A DNA stretch of 64,000 bases from Metabacillus endolithicus. GTDB lineage: Bacteria; Bacillota; Bacilli; Bacillales; Bacillaceae. Below the pieces are notes generated by a model. The model worked only from the letters and a program-made list of their open reading frames with translations. It did no database searches and was not told the DNA's origin. Location of the stretch: contig NZ_CP095550.1 in the NCBI RefSeq assembly GCF_023078335.1, positions 2,958,001 to 3,022,000 of the forward strand, written 5' to 3'. This document shows, piece after piece, positions 39,216-49,870 of the stretch; position 1 is the stretch's first letter, and each line of letters starts with the position of its first letter. The translations under genes were made by a program, and so were the position numbers.

Positions 39216-40851
39216 ATGGAAAATCCAATTATTAACATCTTAATGGTAGATGACAGACCAGAGAATTTACAAGCCCTTGAAGCTGTGTTAGGCTCTTCTG
39301 GTTATCAATTAACAAAAGCCTACTCGGGAGAAGAAGCACTAAAATGGCTGTTAAAAAAAGAATTTGCCATCATCCTTCTCGATGTGCAGATGCCTGGTCT
39401 TGATGGTTTTGAGACTGCTAAGCTAATACGGGCTCGAAAAAAGTCAAAGGAAATTCCTATTATCTTTATAACGGCGCTCACTCAAACACAGGATTATGCA
39501 ATTAGTGGATATGACGCAGGTGCAATTGACTTCTTGTTTAAACCATTTAACCCGTATATTTTAAAGAGTAAAATTGAAGGGTTTGTTAAAATATATGAAA
39601 CGAAGTGGCAGCTTCAGATGCAAAACGAGCTCTTACAAAAGCAGTCAAAGCAATTAGATGAGGCGCATTCAAGACTTGAACAATTAGTAGAGCTGCGAAC
39701 ACAAGAGCTCCGTAAAACAAATGAAACTCTACAAAAGGAAATAGAAGAAAAACAGCATATTCTTCAATTAGCACAAGCTAATGAAGCTAAATACAGGCTT
39801 CTTGTTGAAGATTCACCTGTGGCTATTATTCTTCATGAATTACATAAAGAAAACTGGACATTTATCAATGAAACAGGAATGAAAATGCTAGGCGGACTTC
39901 ATGTAAAAGATGTTCTTTCAAGAACGCTATATACCTTTGTTCATCCTGATGAGCATGAAGTGGTAAAGCAGCGGATTGAACGGGCACTTCATGGGGAGAA
40001 AGTTGAGGATAACGAATTAAAGCTAGTGCGTCTTGATGGGGAAACGATTCTTGCGGCGGTTACAATTATACCGTTTGAATATCTGGGGAATCCCGCAGTA
40101 CATATTGTTGCAAGAGACATTACAGATATGAAAAAGACAGAAGAATATATTTCTCAATCAGAAAAACTGTCTGTAGTAGGAGAGCTTGCTGCTGGGATTG
40201 CACACGAAATTCGAAATCCATTAACAAGCTTAAAAGGTTTCACACAATTATTAGAATATAAAGATGATACACTAAATCCATATATACCGATTATGTTAGA
40301 AGAAATTGATCGTATTAATACAATTGTAAGTGAACTATTATTGTTAGCTAAACCAAATGCGGGAGACTTCAGGAAAGTCAAAATGACTGATCTTCTACAA
40401 AATGTAGTGATACTTATGAATGCACAAGCAAATTTACAAAACACTGAAATTAAATTTCATACTCTTGTAGGTGAGGAGCAGGATTATATAGATGGTTTAG
40501 AAAATAAACTCAAGCAAATTTTTATTAACCTCTTAAAAAATGCAATGGAAGCAATGAAAACAGGCGGCGAAATCAATCTCAACATGATGATAGAGGATAA
40601 CCTATTAAGAATTCAGTTTTGTGATCAGAGTTTGTGGAATCTCAGAAGAGGACCTGGCCAAAATCGGGCAGCCTTTCTTCACAACAAAGGAAAAAGGAAC
40701 TGGATTAGGTTTAATGGTTTGTAAAAGTATTATAGATAGTCATCACGGACATATGGATATTGAAAGTGAGGTTGGAGTTGGAACAACCATTACGTTAACA
40801 TTTCCGTTATGTGATGTTTATAGTGAGATGATGGTAGATAGTAATAATTAA
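39216..40851 (+). pseudogene. Response regulator-PAS-histidine kinase fusion, one frameshift
   Basis: Soluble signalling protein with an N-terminal receiver (ILMVDDRPENL; phospho-Asp in ILLDVQMPGLDG; KPF), a coiled coil (about 125-190), a PAS domain (about 195-305), HisKA with AHEIRNPLTSLKGF, and a HATPase ending GTGLGLMVCKSI. No membrane segment. There is one extra base around 40625-40632, breaking FCDQ from CGISEEDL just before the ATP lid; repair gives about 544 residues. ATG 39216 chosen, with GAGGTG upstream; a GTG at 39210 is possible. It is third in a kinase-CheR-kinase set. The HisKA type resembles sporulation/KinA-like kinases. Confidence 0.83.
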
Positions 40852-40878
40852 TTGACAACAACCTTTCTCAATCATACT

Positions 40879-40933
40879 AAAGACGAGCAGATAGTAGGCG
40901 TAATATTCCTGTTAATCTGCTCGTCTTTTTAAA
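40879..40933. terminator. Bidirectional terminator between kinase and FNT genes
   Basis: AAAGACGAGCAGAT / ATCTGCTCGTCTTT stem (about 14 bp) with a long loop; T tract on the plus strand and A tract on the left. Confidence 0.75.
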
Positions 40934-40953
40934 TAATGTAAGCTGAACTACTA

Positions 40954-41808
40954 TTATTTAATTTTATTTTGAATCTCGTCATTATACGCAAATGAGAATA
41001 GCAAGGCGACCATGATCGCTCCACCAATAATGTTTCCAATACTAGCAGGTATCAAATTATAAAAAAATTGATACCAATCATATGTATCATTACTGAAAAT
41101 TCCAATACTAAAGTATCCCATGTTTGCTGCACTATGTTGAAAATTTCCGGCAACAAATAAGATGACGGGGAGTAGTGTACCGATAATTTTACCGGTAATA
41201 TCACGGGCAGCGGTTGTTAGAAAAGCGGCCATACCAATGAGCCAATTGGCCAGGATACCTGAAATCATAATCTCAAAAAATCCCCATGTCCCATCTGATA
41301 AAAAGCTCATTTTATTATGATTGATGTAGTGATTTAGATCTTGAAAGAACTCCGGGGAGAGTGATTTCGATAAAACAATAAGTGTCCCAACAAATAAAGC
41401 TCCTATGATATTACCGAGGTAAGTCGCTAGCCAAAATTTTAAAATCTTTAAGCTCATAAGGGAAGGTTTCTGAAATAAATAACTTGGTAATAAAACGTTG
41501 ACCTCAGTAAAGAGAATCGCTCCTGAAAGGAAAACCATCGCATACCCTGTTGCAAATCCCACACCTGCCATCAAATGAGATACTCCCTTTATGTCAATTC
41601 CCATTGAAAGCAAAATAGAAAAAGCAGCACCAAAAGCCATAAATGCCCCGGCCTGTAGGGATAATATAAATTGGGAGCTCGTTTTTCGATTAAGGTGGTC
41701 TCGTCCCTTTTGACTAAAATTATGTACAATTTGAGCTGGGTTAAAGTATTGTCGAGATGGCTCGTGGAACGCTTCATTATCTTGTTTCTTAGTGTTGTTT
41801 TCAATCAT
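40954..41808 (-). CDS. Formate/nitrite transporter (FNT) family channel
   Basis: A 284-residue pentameric-channel family protein with six hydrophobic helices after a ~55-residue polar N-terminus. The FNT pore features FLSGAILFTEVNVL and AGNFQHSAANMGYF are visible, the latter holding the conserved pore His. Substrate may be formate, nitrite, hydrosulfide or another small anion; the family branch cannot be told. The ATG at 41808 (MIENNTK) is chosen because AAAGGGGCG precedes it; an upstream in-frame TTG at 41829 overlaps that site. No formate-lyase or nitrite reductase gene is adjacent. Confidence 0.85.
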   Translation of the reverse strand: MIENNTKKQDNEAFHEPSRQYFNPAQIVHNFSQKGRDHLNRKTSSQFILSLQAGAFMAFGAAFSILLSMGIDIKGVSHLMAGVGFATGYAMVFLSGAILFTEVNVLLPSYLFQKPSLMSLKILKFWLATYLGNIIGALFVGTLIVLSKSLSPEFFQDLNHYINHNKMSFLSDGTWGFFEIMISGILANWLIGMAAFLTTAARDITGKIIGTLLPVILFVAGNFQHSAANMGYFSIGIFSNDTYDWYQFFYNLIPASIGNIIGGAIMVALLFSFAYNDEIQNKIK

Positions 41809-41829
41809 TTTTTGTCGCCCCTTTGTCAA

Positions 41830-42119
41830 AGGTTGTTTCTACCTTATACCCGTTTGGGCGTTATTTTAACTTTTTTTCTTTTGTGTAATGAAGTTGAAAT
41901 ATAAAATCATCTAGTTTCTATTTAAAAATGGTAAGAAAAAAGGTATACAAACGAACTGATTATCATACCAAACAATGTTGTAATTGCAGGACATCTGTTT
42001 TTAAATAGGGACAGTGTACCTGTCCCTATTTACGTTCTAAAATATCAACCATTAAATCCCAAACTTTATCATATGAATGTTATGATGAGAGTAGCGATAT
42101 TAATAGTAAGGAGATATTA
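41830..42119. other. Intergenic region between FNT and rsbQ with a perfect hairpin
   Basis: It contains a perfect 12-bp inverted repeat, AAATAGGGACAG / CTGTCCCTATTT with a 5-nt loop (42003-42031), related to another at 53982-54004. The rsbQ promoter must lie in its right part. Confidence 0.5.
42003..42031. repeat. Dispersed palindromic repeat, copy 1
   Basis: Perfect 12-bp arms AAATAGGGACAG / CTGTCCCTATTT around loop TGTAC. The second copy at 53982-54004 shares arms TAGGGACA / TGTCCCTA and GTACC in the centre. Confidence 0.6.
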
Positions 42120-42938
42120 ATGATGTCAACAGATGCTCTAACTCGAAACAATGTTACAGTTAAAGGGAAAGGGAAGCAGCGGGTGATCTTTGCACCTGGT
42201 TTTGGCTTTGATCAAAAAGTTTGGGAAGCTGTTTCTGAATCATTTGAAGACGATTTTCAAGTGATTTTATTTGATTATGTTGGCTTTGGAAATTCAGATC
42301 TATTGGCTTATACCCCTAAGAGATATAGTTCTATATATGGATATGTGGAAGATTTGTTGGCCATATGTAACGACATGGATTTAAGTGATGCCATTTTTGT
42401 GGGACACTCAGTTGGTGGAATGATCGGTATGTTAGCATCTATTCAACAGCCGGAGTTGTTTTCGAACTTGGTCATGATTGGGCCGTCACCTTCCTTCTTG
42501 AATGAAGCGCCGGAGTATAATGGAGGGTTTGATAAAGAGGAGCTTGATTCTCTGTTAAATCTGTTGGTGAAAAATTACTTTGAATGGACTACAACCATTT
42601 CTGAAACGATTATGAATGGTTCAGAACAAACAGAAATGAAGATGGAGATAGAAGACCACTTTCGCAAGAATCATCCTAATATTACATACCGCTTTGCTGA
42701 GGTTTGTTTTTTTACAGATTACCGAGAGCATTTACCGAACGTTTCGGTTCCGACTTACATTATTCAAAGTGCAAACGATGTTTTTGTTCCCAAAGAAGTT
42801 ACCAACTATATGAAAGATAAGATTCCGGATTGTGCAGTTAGCTATTCAACAGCTATAGGTCATTGTCCGCATATTAGTCATCCAAAAGAAATTTCCCATT
42901 TAATAAAAAGTCATTTGAATACCGATGGTTATATGTAA
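42120..42938 (+). CDS. rsbQ: Alpha/beta hydrolase, RsbQ-like
   Basis: A 272-residue alpha/beta hydrolase. Catalytic Ser in the nucleophile elbow VGHSVGGM, Asp likely in SANDVFVPKE, His in IGHCPHIS. The N-terminal NNVTVKGKGKQ and FAPGFGFDQKVW fit the RsbQ group, which makes a small hydrophobic signal for the PAS domain of RsbP in the energy-stress branch of sigma-B activation. Its stop overlaps the start of the RsbP-like gene (TAATG), the same pairing as in B. subtilis. AAGGAG lies 6 nt before the first of two adjacent ATG codons. Confidence 0.88.
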   Translation: MMSTDALTRNNVTVKGKGKQRVIFAPGFGFDQKVWEAVSESFEDDFQVILFDYVGFGNSDLLAYTPKRYSSIYGYVEDLLAICNDMDLSDAIFVGHSVGGMIGMLASIQQPELFSNLVMIGPSPSFLNEAPEYNGGFDKEELDSLLNLLVKNYFEWTTTISETIMNGSEQTEMKMEIEDHFRKNHPNITYRFAEVCFFTDYREHLPNVSVPTYIIQSANDVFVPKEVTNYMKDKIPDCAVSYSTAIGHCPHISHPKEISHLIKSHLNTDGYM

Positions 42939-44137
42939 TGGAAACCAATTTAAATCACATACCAGGCGGTTATTTGACTCTTTCACCTAATTTTAAGATT
43001 TTGTCAGTTAATCAAACATTACTGCGATTCATTCACTATGATACTGAACAATTGATTGGACAGAGTATTCGATCTATCCTTTCGAAATCCGCACAAGCAT
43101 TCTTTCAATTTGCTTTTTACCCGCTTATTATCCAAAATAAACGAGTAGATGAAATGTTTTTAGAGTTGATATCTCATACCGGTGAAGAAATACCAGTACT
43201 TATGTATGCCACCAAAGAAAATGGAATCATTACATGTATGTTTGTGCCCAACAAGAAAAGAAATGAATACGAAAATCAATTACTGGAAGCAAAGAGGATT
43301 GCTGAGGAAAGATTAGTAGAAAAAGAGAAGAGTAATGCTGATTTAAAGAAAGTTTTACTAAACCTAGAAGAGAAACAAAATGAAATAGTAAAGATGGGTA
43401 AAGAAAATGATAAATATAAAACAGATACCCAGAGGGAGCTAAAGTTAGCCAAAAAAATACAAGAGACTACTTTAACGGAGGCGATAAATAACAAAGATCT
43501 TCAAATTGAATCTTATTATCGCGCTTCTAATGAATTGTCTGGTGATATATATGGATTTTATCAAATAAATAAAGATCAATATGGAATTATCTTACTGGAT
43601 GTAATGGGTCATGGCATATCTTCATCTCTCATTACAATGTCACTAGTTACTCTGTTTCAACAATTAATATCAAAAGGATTACCATCAGAACAAATCATGA
43701 AAGCTTTAGATGATAAAATGCACAGTTTATTTGAAAATGAGGAGGATGCCTGGCATTATTGTACAGCTATATACATTTTCATTGATATAAAGAAACAAAC
43801 CATTGAATACATAAATGCTGGCCATCCACCTGCAATTTACCTTGATTCTAAGGGAGGACAAAGAGAACTGAAAACACAGGGACCACCAATTGGAACGTTT
43901 AAGGATAACCAATTTAGAAACTCTGTTTTTTCATATACAAAAGGAGCAAGAATCCTTCTATATACGGATGGGGTTTCTGAGCCTCTTGAACAGGACCGTT
44001 TAAGTTTACTGTTAAAACAACATGTCTCTACTCCTTTACATGTCTTTAAAGAAAAACTATTAAAAACACTCCAAGATGAAGGAAACGATTATGACAAAAG
44101 TGATGACCAATGTTTTATCTTAATTGATCTAAAATAA
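42938..44137 (+). CDS. rsbP: PAS-domain PP2C phosphatase, RsbP-like
   Basis: A 399-residue serine phosphatase: N-terminal PAS domain (about residues 8-100), a coiled coil (about 108-175) and a C-terminal PP2C/SpoIIE domain (about 185-399) with ASNELSGDIYGFY, ILLDVMGHGISSSL and YTDGVSEP carrying the metal-binding Asp residues. In B. subtilis RsbP dephosphorylates the anti-anti-sigma factor RsbV when energy falls, freeing sigma-B. Size and domain order match, and the gene is translationally coupled to the RsbQ-like hydrolase. rsbV/rsbW/sigB themselves are not in the window. Confidence 0.9.
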   Translation: METNLNHIPGGYLTLSPNFKILSVNQTLLRFIHYDTEQLIGQSIRSILSKSAQAFFQFAFYPLIIQNKRVDEMFLELISHTGEEIPVLMYATKENGIITCMFVPNKKRNEYENQLLEAKRIAEERLVEKEKSNADLKKVLLNLEEKQNEIVKMGKENDKYKTDTQRELKLAKKIQETTLTEAINNKDLQIESYYRASNELSGDIYGFYQINKDQYGIILLDVMGHGISSSLITMSLVTLFQQLISKGLPSEQIMKALDDKMHSLFENEEDAWHYCTAIYIFIDIKKQTIEYINAGHPPAIYLDSKGGQRELKTQGPPIGTFKDNQFRNSVFSYTKGARILLYTDGVSEPLEQDRLSLLLKQHVSTPLHVFKEKLLKTLQDEGNDYDKSDDQCFILIDLK

Positions 44138-44183
44138 AAAGCACTCAAAAATCCATTGAAGAGGAATTTTGAGTGCTTTTTTT
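44136..44183. terminator. Bidirectional terminator between rsbP and katG
   Basis: Perfect 15-bp stem AAAAAGCACTCAAAA / TTTTGAGTGCTTTTT with a T7 tail, between converging genes. Confidence 0.9.
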
Positions 44184-44215
44184 ATATAAAACTACTTAAG
44201 GATACTTAACAATGT

Positions 44216-46432
<2,217 letters not shown>

Positions 46433-46450
46433 TTAATCATTTATACTAAA

Positions 46451-46479
46451 TTATAATAATTCTTACATTATCATTATAA
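46451..46479 (-). promoter_or_regulatory. Two adjacent PerR-box-like sequences upstream of katG
   Basis: TTATAATAATTCTTA (46451-46465) matches 12 of 14 fixed positions of the PerR/Fur-type box TTATAATNATTATAA, and ACATTATCATTATAA (46465-46479) matches 11. They lie 55-85 nt upstream of katG. Confidence 0.6.
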
Positions 46480-46722
46480 TAACATATTCAAAAAAATGAA
46501 AGAAATAAATTTGTAGAATACAAATTTTTTTAGACAAGTTCCCGTTTCAATGGGATTTTTTGAAGAAAATAGTAGTGATGCACCAATTCATAATATATGT
46601 TTCTATTTAAATAAAAGAAGTCTGACCTTACTGAAAAGGAAAATAAATAATTGAGAATATAGAGGGGGATGGGAGAAATAACTATGGGGCTCCTAGTTAC
46701 TAGAAAGCCCCCATTTCATATA
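46480..46722. other. Spacer between katG and the anti-sigma gene
   Basis: AT-rich spacer. An imperfect GGGGCTCC...AAGCCCCC pair (about 46686-46712) near its right end could be the terminator for the minus-strand sigma/anti-sigma operon. No ORF is supported. Confidence 0.35.
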
Positions 46723-47483
46723 TTAATATTCTACATACTGTTTAGCGAACGAAATGAGGTCTTTTTCTCCTAGTGTTCCATAAAAAACTAAGTGGATGAC
46801 TTGTTTATTTGCTGTCATATATTCCACATGGAGTTTGCGATATCCTTTGATGCTGCTTTCACCGAGTGTAATAAAGCCGATTGCATGATCTGATAGTGAA
46901 ACTTGTTTGTAACCAAAGTAATGACTTTCAATATCGTCTGACTCCCCTCTAGCAGCAGCTGTCTTGATGGAATCGTAATATTGGGCACATACACATTATG
47001 CTTTCTATTCTCAAAAACATCCCACAAAATAAAAGTAGCTGGGTAATATCCTTCTGGTGGCTGATCTGTTGAAACCCCTATTGAATTTTTAAGTGGAAGT
47101 AACTCTTTGGCTGGCCGAAGAATTTGGTAATCTGCAACTGAGTAGGCTTCTGTTAAGTTGTACGTTTTTTTACCCTGTTCAAGTGATTGTTGTAATATTT
47201 CAGGAGGTGTTGGTACGTTTTCTCGAATTTGGCCGGTTTCATAAGTCTGATATGTCATCCCTTTGTTCCATGAGAAAAAGCCTGACATTTTTGCGCTTGT
47301 AATACCTCCTGCAAAGAAAAGGACAAGAACTGCCGAAGCAACTGATAACTGAACTTTATTCAATCTCCACAATCTCTTAGGTGCGACTTTGTTGAATATC
47401 CGTTCTTCTAGATGTTCTGGAGGATTGCTATGCAATTTAATGTGATTCATAGCATTAAGTAATTTTTTTTCGGTAGATTTCAT
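46723..47483 (-). pseudogene. Anti-sigma factor, single-pass membrane, one frameshift
   Basis: Predicted partner of the ECF sigma factor whose 3' end it overlaps by 29 nt. Cytoplasmic N-terminus (about 45 residues), one transmembrane helix (VQLSVASAVLVLFFAGGIT, about 46-65), then an extracytoplasmic domain. In the sequence as given, the frame leaves the true C-terminus near 46985-46989. One missing base restores VYVAQYYDSIKTAAARG, followed by ESHYFGYKQVSL and ending FAKQYVEY, giving about 253 residues. The raw ORF instead stops at 46815. Start ATG 47483 (MKSTEKK), with AAAGGA upstream. Fold resembles DUF4367-type anti-sigma proteins. Confidence 0.75.
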
Positions 47484-48027
47484 ATCCGTCACTTTCCTTT
47501 CTACTATTTTCACTGTCTATTAACACACGCAATTTTTTTAGTCCTAAATGTATGCGAGATTTCACAGTGCCTACAGGGATCTTAAGAATAATGGCGATTT
47601 CTTCTTGTGTTAAATCCTGATAGTATTTTAAAACTAAAACAGATTTTAATTTGTTTGGTAATTTTTCTACAAAATACAAAGTATCCAGAGGGTGTGCATC
47701 GTACTCTTCTTCAACTTTTATAGAGTCTACGTGATATTGTTCTTCTACTTCGTTTTTAAAAAGGCGCAGCCATTTTTGCTTTCTTAAAATATTATTTGCA
47801 ACATTAATAACAATTCGGTACATCCAAGTGTCAAAGGCAAACTCTTCTTTATATAAATGATGTTTAGAAAAGATGCGTATAAAAGCTTCTTGAGTGATAT
47901 CTTCTGCTAGACTGTGGTTATTAGTATAAATAAGTGCAATATCATATACTTTCTTTTTATAAAGATCATAGATTTTATGAAAGGCTACTTGATCTCCTTC
48001 TCTAAAATTTTGATATAAATTTTCCAT
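47455..48027 (-). CDS. ECF-type RNA polymerase sigma factor (sigma-70 family)
   Basis: A 190-residue sigma factor with region 2 (about residues 22-90: DITQEAFIRIFSKHH, TWMYRIVINVANN) and region 4 (about 125-175: YQDLTQEEIAIILKIPVGTVKSR helix-turn-helix). No region 1.1 or 3, as usual for ECF factors. The ATG at 48027 (MENLYQNF) is chosen because AGGAGGTGAG immediately precedes it; an upstream GTG overlaps that site. The overlapping downstream anti-sigma gene indicates membrane-signal control, probably envelope stress. Confidence 0.9.
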   Translation of the reverse strand: MENLYQNFREGDQVAFHKIYDLYKKKVYDIALIYTNNHSLAEDITQEAFIRIFSKHHLYKEEFAFDTWMYRIVINVANNILRKQKWLRLFKNEVEEQYHVDSIKVEEEYDAHPLDTLYFVEKLPNKLKSVLVLKYYQDLTQEEIAIILKIPVGTVKSRIHLGLKKLRVLIDSENSRKESDGYEIYRKKIT

Positions 48028-48278
48028 CTCACTCACCTCCTATAAGTAATACACCCTGAATAATCAAATTCGTTCACTAACATTTAAAAAAAGATGAAGT
48101 TGTGCATGACATAGTTTTTCCGTTTGCTACTAGTTGAGGTAATTATATAACAAATCCTCCCATTTCCTTGAAATAGGATAAAAAGTTGAATGGAAGGATT
48201 TTTATTATCATCTTCAAATATGGTATAAATAAGGGTAACAAAATAACAGATATTATATTGAAAATAGGAGCTTACATA
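48028..48278. other. Divergent promoter region between ECF sigma and DUF1456 genes
   Basis: A 250-bp AT-rich gap serving both divergent units. I could not identify a convincing ECF-type (TGAAAC/CGTC) promoter for autoregulation. Confidence 0.35.
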
Positions 48279-48770
48279 ATGGATAATAACGATATTTTGA
48301 TTCGGCTAAGATATGCATTGGAAATTAAAAATAAAGAAATGGCAGAGATATTTAAACTTGGTGGTGTAGAGTTATCGGTACCAGAAGTGGTAAAGGTTTT
48401 GACAAAGTCTAGCGAAGAAGAAGAAAATGAGGATCAAATAAAATGTACTAACAGTATGTTGGATTCATTTTTAAATGGCCTAATTATCTCTAAAAGAGGA
48501 AGACAGGATCCTAGACCAGGGCAGAGCCCACCAGATTCGACTTCGAATAGAATTGAGAATGTTAATAATTTGCTTTTAAAGAAAGTGAAAATTGCCATGT
48601 CATTAACAACAGAGGATATGCTTGATCTATTCGAACATGCGGGAATTATGGTAACAAAGGGAGAGCTTGGAGCACTATTACGAAAAGAAGGACATAAAAA
48701 TTATAAGGAATGTGGAGATAAATTCGCCAGAAATTTCTTGAAAGGTTTAGCCTTAAAGTACAGAGAATGA
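48279..48770 (+). CDS. DUF1456 family protein (YehS-like)
   Basis: A 163-residue protein with two related helical repeats (about residues 1-70 and 95-160). Each starts with a motif like NNDILIRLRYALEIKNKEM / VNNLLLKKVKIAMSLTTEDM and includes GG/AGI-x-V; a Pro/Ser/Arg-rich linker joins them. This is the DUF1456 arrangement known from E. coli YehS, function unknown. The ATG at 48279 has AGGAG at 8 nt; the frame is open 93 nt upstream without a start signal. It is 10 nt before the M48-type gene, so likely co-transcribed. Confidence 0.85.
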   Translation: MDNNDILIRLRYALEIKNKEMAEIFKLGGVELSVPEVVKVLTKSSEEEENEDQIKCTNSMLDSFLNGLIISKRGRQDPRPGQSPPDSTSNRIENVNNLLLKKVKIAMSLTTEDMLDLFEHAGIMVTKGELGALLRKEGHKNYKECGDKFARNFLKGLALKYRE

Positions 48771-48780
48771 TGGTGATATC

Positions 48781-49488
48781 ATGAAACATACATACTTAGG
48801 TAGGACAATCTTTTTTGAGATTTCATACAAAAATCGGGCTTCAATAGGAATATCAATTGATGGGTATGGAAATATAGAAGTACTGGCTCCGAGGAAAACA
48901 CCTGATGTGAAGGTGTATCATGCATTAGAGGCTAAGTGGGATCTTATTCAAGAAAAAGTTCAGGAAATGAACGATCGGTTGAAGGGACCACAGAATAAGG
49001 TTTATGAGAATGGAGAGAGTTTTCTTTATCTAGGAGAAACGTACCCGATAGATATCGTACAGGATAAAAATTTAGCGCAAGATTCAGTTGTTTTTGATAA
49101 TGAAAAGTTGCGCATCTATGTAAGGCAACATGATGCTGAAAAAAATAAACAAGTGTTAAAAAGATTTTATTATCAACAGTGTAAACAATTAGTGGAGCAA
49201 AGTGTTTCTTTTAATCAAAGCTACTTTAAAACCAAGCCACGCTCTATCCGAATTACAGACAGTAAAACAACGTGGGGAACTTGCGATAGCAAGCATCAAT
49301 TAACCTTTAATTGGAGGCTCGCTATGGCACCGACTGACGTAATCAACTATGTAGTTGTTCACGAAATGTGTCACATGGTTCACCTAAATCACGATCGATC
49401 CTTTTGGCGCCTTGTAGGAAAGATTGTACCTGATTTCAAAGAAAAAGAACGTTGGCTGGCTTTAAGTAATTGGAAAATGACTGTTTAA
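48781..49488 (+). CDS. YgjP-like M48-type metallopeptidase domain protein
   Basis: A 235-residue protein of the YgjP/DUF45 (WLM/SprT-like) zinc metalloprotease group. The zinc site is VVHEMCHMVHLNHDRSFW (HExxH, with a third His downstream), and the preceding TWGTCDSKHQLTFNWRLAMAP is a hallmark of the family. The N-terminal half is a beta-rich domain. Start ATG at 48781 follows GGTGAT. In other bacteria these genes associate with DNA repair or restriction clusters; nothing of that kind is next to it here. Terminator downstream. Confidence 0.85.
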   Translation: MKHTYLGRTIFFEISYKNRASIGISIDGYGNIEVLAPRKTPDVKVYHALEAKWDLIQEKVQEMNDRLKGPQNKVYENGESFLYLGETYPIDIVQDKNLAQDSVVFDNEKLRIYVRQHDAEKNKQVLKRFYYQQCKQLVEQSVSFNQSYFKTKPRSIRITDSKTTWGTCDSKHQLTFNWRLAMAPTDVINYVVVHEMCHMVHLNHDRSFWRLVGKIVPDFKEKERWLALSNWKMTV

Positions 49489-49502
49489 AAGGTAAAATAA
49501 GT

Positions 49503-49541
49503 AAAAGGCTAAATTCACATAGGATTTAAGCCTTTTTTATT
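49503..49541 (+). terminator. Terminator after the M48-type gene
   Basis: AAAAGGCT / AGCCTTTT stem with further AAATT/ATTTA pairing and T6. Confidence 0.75.
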
Positions 49542-49870
49542 ACTTTTTAGTGATGTAGGGGCTTCAATATCAGAGGGTTTTAAAAACGAATAAATCATAA
49601 GAACAGAAAGAGCTCTACATTTTGTGTTAAACTGTAAAGGTTGATCATTATTTGTCGATGAATGTAGAAGTTTCTAAAGATGTTTTGGTTAGCTGAGAAA
49701 AGGGTATATAATCATTACTTTTCTGCTATAAGGGTTAAAGTAAACGCAGGAATTTTCAAAGTTCAGACTGACAAATAAGAAAAGAAAATATTCTAAGAGT
49801 GTCATAGGTAGAATATGAGTTTAATAGGATTTTTCTTGGAATTTAAATTGAATAAAGAAAGGAACATTCG
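49542..49870. other. Intergenic region upstream of the betaine transporter
   Basis: A 330-bp leader. It holds a sigma-B-like promoter at 49682-49707 and an overlapping TATAAT (49706-49711). Otherwise AT-rich with no ORF. Confidence 0.45.
49682..49707 (+). promoter_or_regulatory. Candidate sigma-B promoter upstream of the BCCT gene
   Basis: GTTTTG, 14-nt spacer, GGGTAT compared with the sigma-B consensus GTTTAA-N13-15-GGGWAW: the -10 is perfect, the -35 matches 4 of 6. Confidence 0.4.
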
